Source: Mesorhizobium koreense | GTDB taxonomy: Bacteria > Pseudomonadota > Alphaproteobacteria > Rhizobiales > Rhizobiaceae | Assembly: GCF_031656215.1 (NCBI RefSeq) | Contig: NZ_CP134228.1 | Coordinates: 992,001 to 1,056,000 of the forward strand | Reading direction: 5' to 3' | DNA: 64,000 nt | Shown: piece after piece, positions 43,212 to 53,107 of the stretch | How the letters are laid out: the number at the start of each line of letters is the position of its first letter | How positions within the stretch are numbered: position 1 is the stretch's first letter | Translations under genes and position numbers: made by a program | Notes under the pieces: model-generated | Told to the model about the DNA's origin: nothing | Database searches by the model: none | Seen by the model: only the letters and a program-made list of their open reading frames with translations

Positions 43212-44577
43212 CGCGCTTGCCGCTTCCAACTCGAGGGAACGGCCGCCCGTTCTGCGAGGGCGCCACGATTTCCCTGAGATTAGCGGGCGTATTGGTTCGA
43301 TCGTCCTGCAGGGACGCCTGCCGCGTTACTTCTGGGCCGCCTTCTTCCTGTGCTTCCTCGGCGTGCTCTTGATGCTGTTCTCGGTCACGTGGCTGGTTAG
43401 CGTCGGCGTCGGTGCGCTCGGAATCAACGTACCGGTCGTGTGGGGCACGATGATCTCCAATTTCGTCTGGTGGATCGGCATCGGGCATGCTGGCACGCTG
43501 ATCTCGGCGGTATTGTTGTTGTTGCGTCAGCCCTGGCGCGCCTCAATCAACCGCTTCGCGGAGGCGATGACGCTGTTCGCGGTCGCGATGGCGGGGCTAT
43601 TCCCGATCCTGCATCTCGGCCGGCCGTGGTTCTTCTATTGGCTGCTGCCTCTGCCGAACACGCATATGCACTGGCCACAATGGCGCAGCCCGCTCGTCTG
43701 GGACTTCGCCGCCATCGCCACTTACGCGACCGTCTCGCTACTGTTCTGGTACATGGGCCTGCTGCCCGACCTCGCTGTTCTGCGCGACAAGGCGAAAACG
43801 CGCGGCAAGCAGGTCTTCTACGGCGTCCTGGCGCTCGGCTGGCGCGGATCGGCGCATCACTGGGCGCGCTACCGGGTCGTCTACTACCTGATGGCGGCGC
43901 TCGCCACGCCGCTGGTCGTATCCGTCCATTCCATCGTCTCGCTCGACTTCACCTTCGCCATCACGCCCGGCTACCATTCGACGATCTTTCCACCCTATTT
44001 CGTCGCCGGCGCGCTCCTTTCCGGCTTCGCGATGGTGCTCACTATCGCTATCCCGCTGCGCTGGGCCTTCTCCGTCGAGGATTTGATCACACTCAGGCAC
44101 ATGGACAACGCCGCCAAGCTGATGCTCGCGGCCGGCATGATCGTCGTCTACGGCTATCTCTCGGAGGCCTTCTTCGCCTGGTATTCCGGCGAAGCCTGGG
44201 AACGCACCATGATGGTCAAACGCGCTGTCGGGCCTTACGCACCGATCTTCTGGATCATGCTCTTCTGCAATTGCGCGGTGCTGCAGCTTCTATGGTTCCG
44301 GCGGGTCCGGCTCTGGATGCCCGCGCTCTTCATCATTGCGCTGGTCATCAACACCGGCATGTGGATAGAGCGCTATATCATCGTCGTGAGCGGGCCGAGC
44401 CGTGGTTTCCTTCCCTCGGCCTGGGGCGAGCAACCGATGCTGTGGCTCGATTTCGGCATCTTCTTCGGCTCCCTCGGCACCTTCTTCGCGCTGGTCTTCC
44501 TTTTCATCCGACTCCTACCGGCAATCACCATCTTCGAGGTCGAGGAACTGGCCGAGGAGATGGAGAAGACGCCATGA
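43204..44577 (+). CDS. actC: ActC, NrfD-like quinol-oxidising membrane subunit
   Basis: 457 residues with about ten transmembrane helices and NrfD/PsrC features (WGTMISNFVWWIGIGHAGTL, ILHLGRPWFFYWLLPLPNTH, VVSVHSIVSLDFTFAITPGY). In alternative complex III, ActC holds the quinol site and passes electrons to ActB. The start overlaps the actB end by 8 bases and the stop overlaps actD (ATGA). Confidence 0.94.
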   Translation: MADALAASNSRERPPVLRGRHDFPEISGRIGSIVLQGRLPRYFWAAFFLCFLGVLLMLFSVTWLVSVGVGALGINVPVVWGTMISNFVWWIGIGHAGTLISAVLLLLRQPWRASINRFAEAMTLFAVAMAGLFPILHLGRPWFFYWLLPLPNTHMHWPQWRSPLVWDFAAIATYATVSLLFWYMGLLPDLAVLRDKAKTRGKQVFYGVLALGWRGSAHHWARYRVVYYLMAALATPLVVSVHSIVSLDFTFAITPGYHSTIFPPYFVAGALLSGFAMVLTIAIPLRWAFSVEDLITLRHMDNAAKLMLAAGMIVVYGYLSEAFFAWYSGEAWERTMMVKRAVGPYAPIFWIMLFCNCAVLQLLWFRRVRLWMPALFIIALVINTGMWIERYIIVVSGPSRGFLPSAWGEQPMLWLDFGIFFGSLGTFFALVFLFIRLLPAITIFEVEELAEEMEKTP

Positions 44578-45101
44578 GCTTCTACGGCCTCATGGCGGTC
44601 TTCGCCGAGCCCGAAGCGTTACTCGACGCCGCGACGAAGATGCGCGAACGCGGCTATCGTCGCATGGACGCCTTTTCGCCCTTCGAGGTCGAGGGGCTGG
44701 AGGAGGCGCTCGCCATCCCGAAGACGCGCCTGCCATGGGTGGTGCTGGCAGGCGGCATCGCCGGGGCCGTTCTCGTCTACGCGCTGATCCTTTATTCGGT
44801 CGAGATCGACTATCCGATCAATGTCGGCGGGCGGCCGCTTCATTCATGGCCGCCTTTCGTCGTCATCGCCTTCGAGGCAGGCATCCTCGGCGCCGCCCTT
44901 GCCGGCTTCTTCGGGCTGCTCGCCGCTAACGGCTTCCCCGAATATTACCATCCGGTCTTCAACGCCCGTAGCTTCACCTATGCGCGGGGCGGCAAGTTCT
45001 ACCTGCTGGTCGAGGCCGCCGATCCGAAATTCCGCAAAGGCGTCACAAAGGGGCAGTTGACGCGGCTTGGCGCCGAGAGCGTCGAGGAGGTGGAGGCATG
45101 A
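44574..45101 (+). CDS. actD: ActD membrane subunit of alternative complex III
   Basis: 175 residues. An N-terminal cytoplasmic domain (MSFYGLMAVFAEPEALLDAA..., RRMDAFSPFEVEGLEEAL) is followed by two helices (about 58-78 and 98-118) and a C-terminal domain (FYLLVEAADPKFRKG). This matches the DUF3341/ActD family. Coupled to actC and actE by ATGA overlaps. Confidence 0.9.
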   Translation: MSFYGLMAVFAEPEALLDAATKMRERGYRRMDAFSPFEVEGLEEALAIPKTRLPWVVLAGGIAGAVLVYALILYSVEIDYPINVGGRPLHSWPPFVVIAFEAGILGAALAGFFGLLAANGFPEYYHPVFNARSFTYARGGKFYLLVEAADPKFRKGVTKGQLTRLGAESVEEVEA

Positions 45102-45640
45102 GACCCGTGCACCTCCTTGCGTTCGCGCTCATGCTCGCGGCTGCCGGCTGCAAGCAGGACATGGCCGACATGCCGCGCTACGACCCGCTGGCGAAGAGTG
45201 ACCAGTTCGCCAATGGCGCCTCGGCGCGACAGCCTGTTGCGGGCACAGTGGCGCGCGATGACGATCTTTCACCCGTTCCGGACAAGATGCCTTATCCGGT
45301 GACGATGAAACTCCTGAAGCGGGGGCAGGAGCGCTTCAATATCTTCTGCTCTCCCTGTCACGGCCGCACCGGCGATGGCGACGGGACGGTGGTGCAGCGC
45401 GGCTTTCCGGCACCGCCGACCTACCATCAGGACGCGTTGCGTAAGGCATCCGACCGCCATTTCTATGATGTCATCACCAATGGCTACGGCGCGATGTATT
45501 CCTATGCCGCGCGCGTGCCGCCGGCTGACCGCTGGGCGATCGTCGCCTATATCCGGACCCTCCAGTATTCGAGATACGCGCCTGTCGCCGCGCTGCCGGA
45601 GGAACTCCGTGCAAAACTGGATGGGGAGGCGATGCAATGA
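45098..45640 (+). CDS. actE: ActE, monohaem cytochrome c lipoprotein
   Basis: 180 residues. A lipobox (LAAAGC, Cys 18) marks it as a lipoprotein; CSPCH at 84-88 binds one haem c and MYSYAARVPP supplies the usual downstream Met region. In the Act complex this cytochrome works with ActA to hand electrons to the terminal oxidase. The start overlaps actD and the stop overlaps actF (ATGA). Confidence 0.92.
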   Translation: MRPVHLLAFALMLAAAGCKQDMADMPRYDPLAKSDQFANGASARQPVAGTVARDDDLSPVPDKMPYPVTMKLLKRGQERFNIFCSPCHGRTGDGDGTVVQRGFPAPPTYHQDALRKASDRHFYDVITNGYGAMYSYAARVPPADRWAIVAYIRTLQYSRYAPVAALPEELRAKLDGEAMQ

Positions 45641-46758
45641 AGGAGCTCCTCACCGACCGCCGAATCGCCGCGCCGCTCATCATTGGCGCGGCCGGCCTTC
45701 TTGGATGCCTTGTCGGCCTCTTCCTGAATGCGCCGGCCGTCTTTGCCGGCTGGCTGACAATGGTGCTGTTTCTGCTCGGCCTGCCGCTCGGTGCCATGAC
45801 GATACTGATGGTGCACGGACTCACTGGCGGCCGCTGGGGCGACGCCGCTCAGGCGCCGCTCAGGGCGCTCGTGGCGATGCTGCCGCTCGGGCTCGTTTTC
45901 CTGCTGCCAGTGCTGCTACGGCTCGATCTCGTCTTCCCCTGGGCGGGCGCCGATCCGTCGGCGCTCCCGGAGACCGTTCGGCTCAAGCTCGCCTACCTGA
46001 ACGTGCCGTTCTTCCTTCTGCGCTTTGTCATCTGCGCCTGCGCATGGCTGGTGCTGGCCTGGCTCGTGCTGGACTGGACGGCGCCGGGGAACCGCAATGG
46101 ACACGGCAAAGGGCATGCCGCCGGCCTCGTCGCGCACGGGATCGCCGTCACGATCTTCTCCATCGACTGGATGCTTTCCCTCGATCCGACCTTCACCTCC
46201 ACCATCTACGGGATGCTGGAAGCCTCGGCGCAGGCGGTTGGAGCCTATGCGCTCGCCATCATCGTCCTTGCCGCGACCAAGGCGATCGAGGTGATGCCGG
46301 GCGGCAAGGAGCGGGTCTCTCTAGGCGAAGACGTCGCCAATATGCTTTTCAGTTTCGTACTGATGTGGACCTACATGGCCTACATGCAGTGGCTGATCGT
46401 CTGGGGCGGCGATCTTCCAGACGAAATCCATTGGTACATCCGGCGCAGCGATCATGGCTGGCAATACGTGATCTGGCTGCTCGTCCTGCTGCAATTCGTC
46501 GTCCCCTTTTGCGGCTTCCTCATGCGCAGCGTAAAACGCAGCCATGTCGGGATCCTGTGGCTCGGAGGGCTGGTGCTGGCGGGGCATTTCGTGGACGTTT
46601 TCTGGCGCATCAGGCCGGCGCTTTCCGGCGATGCCGCGATCTGGCCCGACCTTGCGGCGCTGGCAGGCGTGGGCGGGCTGTGGCTAGGCCTTTTCCTCGT
46701 CCTTCTCGACCGGCCCGAATGGATCGCCTTCCGGCAGCGGAGGCACGCCCATGGCTGA
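45637..46758 (+). CDS. actF: ActF, second NrfD-like membrane subunit
   Basis: 373 residues with about ten hydrophobic helices, including FSFVLMWTYMAYMQWLIVWG and GWQYVIWLLVLLQFVVPF. ActF is a diverged relative of ActC without its own quinol role, proposed to help proton movement. It ends 8 bases into the next small gene, continuing the coupled operon. Confidence 0.92.
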   Translation: MKELLTDRRIAAPLIIGAAGLLGCLVGLFLNAPAVFAGWLTMVLFLLGLPLGAMTILMVHGLTGGRWGDAAQAPLRALVAMLPLGLVFLLPVLLRLDLVFPWAGADPSALPETVRLKLAYLNVPFFLLRFVICACAWLVLAWLVLDWTAPGNRNGHGKGHAAGLVAHGIAVTIFSIDWMLSLDPTFTSTIYGMLEASAQAVGAYALAIIVLAATKAIEVMPGGKERVSLGEDVANMLFSFVLMWTYMAYMQWLIVWGGDLPDEIHWYIRRSDHGWQYVIWLLVLLQFVVPFCGFLMRSVKRSHVGILWLGGLVLAGHFVDVFWRIRPALSGDAAIWPDLAALAGVGGLWLGLFLVLLDRPEWIAFRQRRHAHG

Positions 46759-47197
46759 GAACCGCCTGCCTGAAACGAGGGACGTCTGGCCGAGGACGCT
46801 GCTCTTTTTCGGCGGCGGCCTGCTTGTCTTTCTGGCGCTCTCCGTCATTGTGTTGGGGCTTGTCTTCAACGTCGTGCCGCATTGGCCGCAACCCGGCCGT
46901 TCGGCGGAAGGCAGCAAGGCAAGCCCCGCTTTGCAGACGAGGGCTGAAGCCGATCTGGCGACATTCCGTCGGTCGCAGGACAAGGCGCTGGCGACGCTCG
47001 GCTGGGTCGATCGGAAAGCCGCGATAGCGCGCATCCCGATCGACGACGCCATGAAGATCGTTGCGGCGAAGGGACTGCCAAACTGGTCGGAGCCATCTTC
47101 CGCTGAAGGCGAATGCGGGCTGCTGAAAGGGCAGGTGCCGCGCGCGCCCCAGTCTGCGTCCTGCGCCAACGGAAATGGGGGAGGGCAATCGCCATGA
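46751..47197 (+). CDS. Small membrane protein of the act-cox operon
   Basis: 148 residues with one N-terminal helix (about 17-40) and a periplasmic part containing KALATLGWVDRKAAIARIPI then DDAMKIVAAKGLP. Proteins of this plan occupy the slot between act and SCO/cox genes in other act clusters, where they are unnamed. The two cysteines near the end lack a CxxCH context. It is coupled at both ends, so a role in assembling the respiratory complex is likely but unproven. Confidence 0.7.
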   Translation: MAENRLPETRDVWPRTLLFFGGGLLVFLALSVIVLGLVFNVVPHWPQPGRSAEGSKASPALQTRAEADLATFRRSQDKALATLGWVDRKAAIARIPIDDAMKIVAAKGLPNWSEPSSAEGECGLLKGQVPRAPQSASCANGNGGGQSP

Positions 47198-47949
47198 GAG
47201 CGGTGTTTCTCCTCGTCGCATTTCTGTTCGCCGCCACGCCGGCCAGCGCGATAGATCGTCCGACCTTCAATCCGACGATCGGCGCCAGGCTCGATCTCAC
47301 CCGGGTGCTGCGGGAGGCGTCGGGTGTCGAAGCGCCGCTGTCTTCCATCCTTGGCGGGCGCCCGGCGCTCGTCGTTTTCGGCTACGACAAATGTCCGAAC
47401 CTGTGTGGAGTGACGCAGCGTGCGGTCGCTTCGGAGTTGAGGAAAACGGGTCTCGACCCCGAAGCTTATCGGGCACTCTTCATCTCGATCGACAAGACTG
47501 AGACGAGGGACGACGCAGCCGAAGCGCGGGCGGGCGTCGCCGAGGTCACCGACGCCAAGGGTCTTTCGGCGTGGCGTTTTCTCACCAGCGGCAAGGGAGA
47601 TGGCGCCGTGCTTGCGGCGGAAGCCGGCATCGACTTTCGGGCAAGACCGCGCATAGACCAGTTCGTTCACCCGATAGCCGTTCTCGCCCTGACGCCTCAG
47701 GGCCGCATCGCGCAAGTGTTGCCGGCCCTGCAATTCGAAGCGCGCGATCTTCGGCTTGCTCTCGTACAGGCGTCGGCCGGGAAGCTTGGCAGCTTGGGCG
47801 ATCACATTTTCCTCCTCTGCGCCGGGTTCGATGCAAGCAAAGGGCAGTACACGCCGACGATAAAGGTCGTGCTGCGGATCGGGGGCATCGTCACGATGGC
47901 CCTTCTGCTCGGCGCAATCGGGGCGATGACGTGGCGGAGGCGCGCATGA
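47194..47949 (+). CDS. SCO1/SenC-type copper chaperone
   Basis: 251 residues from ATG 47194 (overlapping the previous stop). A signal peptide (MRAVFLLVAFLFAATPASA) precedes a thioredoxin-like domain with YDKCPNLCGVTQ (CxxxC copper site) and the conserved His in DQFVHPIAV. A C-terminal transmembrane helix (about 225-245) anchors it. SCO proteins deliver copper to the CuA site of the oxidase encoded just downstream. Coupled to coxB by an ATGA overlap. Confidence 0.92.
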   Translation: MRAVFLLVAFLFAATPASAIDRPTFNPTIGARLDLTRVLREASGVEAPLSSILGGRPALVVFGYDKCPNLCGVTQRAVASELRKTGLDPEAYRALFISIDKTETRDDAAEARAGVAEVTDAKGLSAWRFLTSGKGDGAVLAAEAGIDFRARPRIDQFVHPIAVLALTPQGRIAQVLPALQFEARDLRLALVQASAGKLGSLGDHIFLLCAGFDASKGQYTPTIKVVLRIGGIVTMALLLGAIGAMTWRRRA

Positions 47950-48890
47950 GCTCCGGCATTCCCTTCGCGCCCGTCGAAGCGTCCTCGGCCGCCGGTTCGG
48001 TCGATATGCTGTTCTACGCGCTGCTGGCCTTTTCCTTTCTCCTCGGGCTTTTCCTCGCCGGCCTCGTCATCGGCTACGCCGTCAAATATCGCGTTGGGTC
48101 CGGCGCCAACCGTACGGGTAAGCGTTCGCGCAATCTCGCGCTCGAAGCGACCTGGACGCTCGCCAGCCTGGCGATCGCCTTTCTCTTCTTCGGCTGGGGC
48201 GCGGAACTTTTCGTGAAGCGCGACCAGCCGCCGGCCGACGCGCTTCAGATCTCCGGGCTCGGCAAGCAATGGATGTGGGAGTTCAGGCATCCGGGCGGCC
48301 AGCGCGAGATCGACGCGCTGCATGTGCCTGCGGGCAAGCCCGTCGTCGTCTCGCTCGCTTCGCAGGATGTCATTCATTCCTTTTTCGTGCCGGCCTTCCG
48401 GGTAAAGCAGGATGCCGTCCCGGGACGCACAACGCATGTCTGGTTCACCGCGACCAAGCCCGGCCGTTACCACCTGTTCTGCGCCGAATTTTGCGGCACG
48501 CAGCATTCCGAGATGGGCGGGTGGGTGACGGTGATGCCCCCGGAGCAATACGCGACGTGGCTGAAGGGGCAGGGCGGGGGAGAAACCCTTGCCGCCGGCG
48601 GCGAGAAGCTGTTCCGTTCCCTCGGCTGCTCCGGCTGCCACGGCAATTCGAGCAAGGTGAGGGCTCCCGATCTGGCGAACGTCTATGGCCGTCCCGTCGC
48701 GCTCGAAGGAAAGCAGACGGTGATCGCAGACGAGCGCTATCTCCGCGACTCCATCCTCAATCCCGGCAAGGAGGTCGCCGCCGGCTACGAGCCCGTCATG
48801 CCGAGCTTCGATGGGCTGATCGACGAAGGCGGATTGCAGATGCTGATCGCCTACCTCAAATCCCTCTCGCCCGCGGAGGTAAACCGATGA
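47946..48890 (+). CDS. coxB: Cytochrome c oxidase subunit II fused to cytochrome c (caa3 type)
   Basis: 314 residues from ATG 47946. Two transmembrane helices (about 20-46 and 68-90) are followed by the CuA domain with H144, C179, E181, C183, H187 and M190. A C-terminal cytochrome c domain has CSGCH at 228-232 and a Met ligand region (EPVMPSFDG). The fusion defines a caa3 oxidase, able to take electrons directly from ActE/ActA. The stop overlaps coxA. Confidence 0.95.
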   Translation: MSSGIPFAPVEASSAAGSVDMLFYALLAFSFLLGLFLAGLVIGYAVKYRVGSGANRTGKRSRNLALEATWTLASLAIAFLFFGWGAELFVKRDQPPADALQISGLGKQWMWEFRHPGGQREIDALHVPAGKPVVVSLASQDVIHSFFVPAFRVKQDAVPGRTTHVWFTATKPGRYHLFCAEFCGTQHSEMGGWVTVMPPEQYATWLKGQGGGETLAAGGEKLFRSLGCSGCHGNSSKVRAPDLANVYGRPVALEGKQTVIADERYLRDSILNPGKEVAAGYEPVMPSFDGLIDEGGLQMLIAYLKSLSPAEVNR

Positions 48891-50533
48891 GCGCCGACGT
48901 CATCCCCGCCGCCGAAACGTATCTGGATGAGGGAGCCGGTCCGCGATCGTGGTTTCTCACCACGGATCATAAGCGCGTCGCCTGGCTCTACCTCTTCTCG
49001 CTGACGTTCTTCTTCTTCCTGGGCGGCTCTTTCGCGGTGCTGATCCGCATCGAGCTTGCGACGCCGGCCGGAGACCTCGTTTCCGATGACACCTACAACA
49101 GGCTTTTTTCACTGCACGGCATCATCATGGTCTGGTTTTTTCTGGTACCGTCCATTCCGACCACGTTGGGCAATTTCCTGCTGCCGCTAATGATCGGCGC
49201 CCGCGATCTCGCCTTTCCGCGGTTGAACCTAGCGAGCTGGTACGTCTTTATCTTCGGCAGCCTGTTCGCGCTGGCTTCCGTGGTGCTCGGCGGCGTCGAT
49301 ACGGGCTGGACCTTCTACACTCCGCTTTCCACGATGTTCGCTAACGGATATGTCTCGACGGCCGCCATGGGCGTCTTCATCGTCGGCTTTTCCTCGATCA
49401 TGACCGGCATCAACTTCATCGTCACCGTGCACACGCTACGCGCGCCGGGACTGACATGGTTCCGTCTGCCTATCTTCGTCTGGACGCTCTATGCGACATC
49501 GCTGGTGATGGTGCTCGCCACTCCGGTGCTCGCCGCCTCGCTGATCCTGATCGTGCTGGAACGGGTTTTCGGCATCGGCATTTTCGATCCCGCGCTCGGC
49601 GGCGATCCGCTGCTTTTCCAGAACCTCTTCTGGTTCTATTCGCATCCGGCCGTCTACATCATGATCCTGCCGGGCATGGGGGTCGTGTCGGAAGTAATCC
49701 CCTGCTTCAGCCGCCGGCCGCTCTTCGGCTATACGGCCGTGGCGCTATCCTCGATGGCGATCGCCGTGTTCGGCTTTCTGGTCTGGGGACATCACATGTT
49801 CGTGTCAGGCCAGTCCACCTATTCCGGGGTCATCTTTTCCTTCCTGTCCTTCTGCGTGGCCATCCCGTCGGCGATCAAGGTATTCAACTGGACGTTGACG
49901 CTGCGCAAGGGCGAGATCAGTTTCGAGGCGCCGATGCTCTATGCCCTGAGCTTTCTCGGCCTCTTCACTTTCGGCGGCCTGGCCGGCTTGTTCCTGGCCT
50001 CGCTGGCCGTCGATGTCCACGTCACCGACACTTATTTTGTCATCGCGCATTTCCATTACATCATGGTCGGTGGCATGGTGATGGCCTTCATGGGCGGCAT
50101 CCATTTCTGGTGGCCGAAGATGACGGGGCGGCTTTATCCCGAGAATTGGGGGCGGATCGCGGCTATTACCGCCTTCCTCGGCTTCAACCTGACCTTCTTC
50201 CCGCAATATATATTGGGTTTTCTGGGCATGCCGCGCCGCTACCATACCTATCCGCCGGAATTCCAGTTCTGGAACGACCTGTCCTCGGCGGGCGCGGTCG
50301 TGCTGGCGATCGGCTATCTGATGCCGCTTTTCTATCTTGGCTGGTCGCTGTTCCGCGGCGAGCGCGCGCCTGCCAACCCGTGGGGGGCTACGGGGCTGGA
50401 GTGGACCACCGCATCACCGCCGCCGCCGCATAATTTCGATGAAATGCCCGTCGTGACGCGTCCGGCCTATGATTATCCCATGAAGGGGCTGGAGCATGAG
50501 CGTTTCAGCCGGCATCGGAGGGAAGGCGCATGA
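48887..50533 (+). CDS. coxA: Cytochrome c oxidase subunit I (caa3, A2 type)
   Basis: 548 residues from ATG 48887, twelve transmembrane helices. Ligands: H77 and H390 for the low-spin haem, H388 for the oxygen-reducing haem, and H253, H302, H303 for CuB, with Y257 as the cross-linked tyrosine in HPAVY. The helix VI motif is YSHP rather than GHPE, so the D-channel glutamate is replaced by the Tyr-Ser pair that defines A2-type haem-copper oxidases. The start overlaps coxB and the stop overlaps coxC. Confidence 0.96.
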   Translation: MSADVIPAAETYLDEGAGPRSWFLTTDHKRVAWLYLFSLTFFFFLGGSFAVLIRIELATPAGDLVSDDTYNRLFSLHGIIMVWFFLVPSIPTTLGNFLLPLMIGARDLAFPRLNLASWYVFIFGSLFALASVVLGGVDTGWTFYTPLSTMFANGYVSTAAMGVFIVGFSSIMTGINFIVTVHTLRAPGLTWFRLPIFVWTLYATSLVMVLATPVLAASLILIVLERVFGIGIFDPALGGDPLLFQNLFWFYSHPAVYIMILPGMGVVSEVIPCFSRRPLFGYTAVALSSMAIAVFGFLVWGHHMFVSGQSTYSGVIFSFLSFCVAIPSAIKVFNWTLTLRKGEISFEAPMLYALSFLGLFTFGGLAGLFLASLAVDVHVTDTYFVIAHFHYIMVGGMVMAFMGGIHFWWPKMTGRLYPENWGRIAAITAFLGFNLTFFPQYILGFLGMPRRYHTYPPEFQFWNDLSSAGAVVLAIGYLMPLFYLGWSLFRGERAPANPWGATGLEWTTASPPPPHNFDEMPVVTRPAYDYPMKGLEHERFSRHRREGA

Positions 50534-51168
50534 CCGACGCCACAGAAAGCGTCGCCTTTCGCTCTCCTCAACGGGAGCGATCCGCCGATTCCATTGGCGT
50601 GTGGGTGTTCATCGGCTCCGAGGCGATGCTTTTCGGCGCTGTGCTTCTGGTGTTCTTCGTCGCCCGCCTTCATTTCAGCACTGCCTTTGCCGCCGCATCC
50701 AAACATCTTTCCCTGACGCTCGGCACCATCAATACGGCCGTGCTGATCACGTCTAGCTTCTTTATGGCGCTGGCGCATTTCTATTGCTCCTCGCGCCGGT
50801 GGCGCGCGACCGTGTGGTCGCTGTCGGCGACGGCGCTGCTCGGACTCATGTTCCTCGTGATCAAGGGCAGCGAATATGCGATGGAGTTTCACGAAGGCAT
50901 TGCCCCCGTGCTAGGCGCGCCCTTCACGTTCGATGGTCCCGATCCCGCCCACGCCCAACTGTTCTTCGCGCTCTATTTCGCCATGACAGGACTGCACGCA
51001 CTGCATCTGATCTGCGGCATGGCCGTTATCGTTGGCATGCTTCTGTTGTGGCGGCGTACGCCGGAGCAGAACCGCATGCGCCGTGTGCCGGCGATCGGTC
51101 TCTATTGGCACTTAGTCGACATCGTCTGGGTCTTCCTGTTTCCCGCACTCTATCTGATCAACCGATGA
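50530..51168 (+). CDS. coxC: Cytochrome c oxidase subunit III
   Basis: 212 residues with five hydrophobic helices and typical subunit III segments ([56 protein letters not shown]). Length fits the short five-helix form of caa3/bo3-type oxidases. Overlaps coxA and coxD by four bases each (ATGA type). Confidence 0.94.
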   Translation: MTDATESVAFRSPQRERSADSIGVWVFIGSEAMLFGAVLLVFFVARLHFSTAFAAASKHLSLTLGTINTAVLITSSFFMALAHFYCSSRRWRATVWSLSATALLGLMFLVIKGSEYAMEFHEGIAPVLGAPFTFDGPDPAHAQLFFALYFAMTGLHALHLICGMAVIVGMLLLWRRTPEQNRMRRVPAIGLYWHLVDIVWVFLFPALYLINR

Positions 51169-51422
51169 CAGAACTGAGAAAACTCGCGCTAGCCTATTTC
51201 GGCCTTCTTCTCCTGCTGACGCTGACGGTCGGCTCCTCACGGATCGACCTTGGCGGCTTCAACGTGGCGATCAATCTCGTGATTGCGGCCGGGAAGGCGG
51301 CCGTCATCACGCTGTTGTTCATGCATCTGCTGACGGGTTCGATGCTGACGCGTCTGGCTGTCGCCGCCGCAGGGCTTTGGCTCGTCATCCTGTTCGGCCT
51401 GACCCTCGTCGGGCAATCGTGA
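51165..51422 (+). CDS. coxD: Cytochrome c oxidase subunit IV (CoxD-like)
   Basis: 85 residues with three hydrophobic helices (about 6-26, 31-54, 58-80) including KAAVITLLFMHLLTGSML, the pattern of bacterial oxidase subunit IV. It is the last gene of the act-cox operon. No clear terminator follows before the topoisomerase gene 57 bases on. Confidence 0.88.
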   Translation: MTELRKLALAYFGLLLLLTLTVGSSRIDLGGFNVAINLVIAAGKAAVITLLFMHLLTGSMLTRLAVAAAGLWLVILFGLTLVGQS

Positions 51423-51479
51423 TCGTGCCCCGTCTGATGGCTTCAATCGGAAATGATGGGCTAGAGCGGAAAACCTGAG

Positions 51480-52622
51480 GTGGTCGACAAGATGCGGAAC
51501 GGAAAGCCGCAGCCTGGGAGAGCTGTCGCCGACGAAGCGGCAAGCCTTTCGCGTTCTGGTCTCCTCTATGTCTGCGACAGCGATCCAGGAATCCGCAGAG
51601 AGAAGCGCGGCAGAGGCTTCTCCTATATCCAAGCAGGCAAACCGGTGTGCGATGCCGGCACGCTCGCCCGGATCAGGACGCTCGCGATCCCGCCAGCGTG
51701 GTCCGATGTCTGGATCTGCGTTGATCCTGAAGGGCACCTTCAGGCGACCGGGCGGGATGATCGCGGCCGCAAGCAATATCGCTATCATCCCGACTGGACG
51801 GCGATCCGGGAAGAAGCGAAGTTCTCCTCGCTTCCGCGGTTTGCGCAGACCCTTCCGGGGCTGCGCAAGCAGGTCGACCTCGACTTGAGAAAGCAAGGCA
51901 TGCCGCGGGACCGAGTCATCGCCTCTATCGTGTGGCTGCTGGACAAGACGCTGATACGGATCGGCAACGACAGCTACGCTGAGGAGAACAACACGTACGG
52001 CCTGACCACGCTACGCTCGCGTCACCTTAAGATCCAAGGCTCTAACCTGCGTTTTTCCTTTGTCGGGAAATCCGGAAGGGAATGGAAGCTGCGCCTGAGC
52101 GATCGGCGCGTCGCGTCGGTCGCGCGCGCGATCCAGGAACTTCCGGGACAGCACCTGTTTCAATATCGCGATCCGGATGGCGCGCTCCGCGATGTCCATT
52201 CGCACGATGTGAACAATTATATCCGTGACGCGACCGGCGATGACTTTACATCCAAGCACTTCCGCACCTGGGGAGCGACTGTCCTTGCCGCGAGCCTGCT
52301 TGCGGAAACGCCTGTTCCACCCGCCCGCGGTGCACGTGCAAAAGCCCTGAATCAGGCAGTCGACCAGGTGGCGAAAAAACTACGCAATACGCGGGCAGTA
52401 TGCAGAACCGGCTACATACACCCGACCGTATTAGAGACTTGGAACCGCGGAACACTGCACGCCGAACTAGGAAAGGCTGCACGGGGACGCCGGACGGCAG
52501 GGCTAAGCCCCGAGGAGGCGACGGTCTTTCGGTGGCTTTCCAGACCTATCCGGCGCCCCCAAGGCCGGAACCGGGCAAAATCCGAGCGCGGAGGAAACGG
52601 GCGTCGCACATCGGCTGGCTAG
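51480..52622 (+). CDS. DNA topoisomerase IB (poxvirus-like bacterial type)
   Basis: 380 residues from GTG 51480 (ATG 51492 possible; the cox operon ends 57 bases before). N-terminal domain with SDPGIRREKRGRGFSYIQAG and a catalytic domain with VIASIVWLLDKTLIRIGNDS, GLTTLRSRHL and SKHFRTWGATV. The nucleophile is Tyr312 in GYIHPTVLETW. Relaxes supercoils by 3'-phosphotyrosine cleavage. Such enzymes are frequent next to stress and repair genes in rhizobia. A 50-residue basic tail follows the active site. Confidence 0.92.
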   Translation: MVDKMRNGKPQPGRAVADEAASLSRSGLLYVCDSDPGIRREKRGRGFSYIQAGKPVCDAGTLARIRTLAIPPAWSDVWICVDPEGHLQATGRDDRGRKQYRYHPDWTAIREEAKFSSLPRFAQTLPGLRKQVDLDLRKQGMPRDRVIASIVWLLDKTLIRIGNDSYAEENNTYGLTTLRSRHLKIQGSNLRFSFVGKSGREWKLRLSDRRVASVARAIQELPGQHLFQYRDPDGALRDVHSHDVNNYIRDATGDDFTSKHFRTWGATVLAASLLAETPVPPARGARAKALNQAVDQVAKKLRNTRAVCRTGYIHPTVLETWNRGTLHAELGKAARGRRTAGLSPEEATVFRWLSRPIRRPQGRNRAKSERGGNGRRTSAG

Positions 52623-52723
52623 CGTTCTCCGTGAGTTCGCGCTGACGCCCTGCCATACAGAAGTCAGGCGGCCGCGTATGCGTCGCGTTAATCCCCGCGC
52701 CTCTTTGGGAGGGCGTGGCGCGC

Positions 52724-52984
52724 TCAATTGCCATAGTCGCGCTCGACAAATTTATTGAACCGGCTGCGCCCATCTTCCTGATGAAGGAAGGCGAGATTGT
52801 TGTCGTCGAATATCCGGAAAAATTCGTCCCATTCTATCGGTTCGAGCGATTCCTCTGCGTCGCCGAAATCGATCCGCAGGATTCCGCCCTCCTCGCCCGT
52901 CCGAACCGCCGCGGGCCTGCCGTCTCGGTCCTCCACCCACATGCGGATAGCTTCATGATCGGTCGTCGTCGTTGCTTCAGCCAT
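52724..52984 (-). CDS. Small hypothetical protein
   Basis: 86 residues (MAEATTTTDHEAIRMWVEDR...) with an ideal AAAGGAGG upstream. Conserved-looking core: DGRPAAVRTGEEGGILRIDF, ESLEPIEWDEFFRIFDDNNL, AFLHQEDGRSRFNKFV. I recall this as a widespread small family near ligD/stress loci in alphaproteobacteria, of unknown function. A stress-type promoter lies 42 bases upstream. Confidence 0.75.
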   Translation of the reverse strand: MAEATTTTDHEAIRMWVEDRDGRPAAVRTGEEGGILRIDFGDAEESLEPIEWDEFFRIFDDNNLAFLHQEDGRSRFNKFVERDYGN

Positions 52985-53026
52985 CGTATCCTCCTTTAAA
53001 TGCCGGCCTTTGCTCTAGGCCGCCCT

Positions 53027-53051
53027 AACAACCGCAACTGTTCGATGTTCC
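53027..53051 (-). promoter_or_regulatory. EcfG-type promoter of the 86-aa gene
   Basis: Minus-strand GGAAC (53047-53051), 16 bases, TGTT (53027-53030). Confidence 0.55.
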
Positions 53052-53107
53052 TTGAAGCCGTCGTCCGTCGAGACCGCTCGAAGGAACGCTCCGATCCGCG
53101 GCTCGAC

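Noticed and set aside
40203-43229. Antisense open frame of 1008 codons covering actB
   Set aside because: It mirrors actB exactly, has no ribosome binding site and is a GC-skew shadow of the real gene; actB carries all the cysteine motifs.
45375-47027. Plus-strand frame of 550 codons across actE-actF
   Set aside because: Out of frame with two well-supported coupled genes; arginine-rich composition typical of shadow frames.
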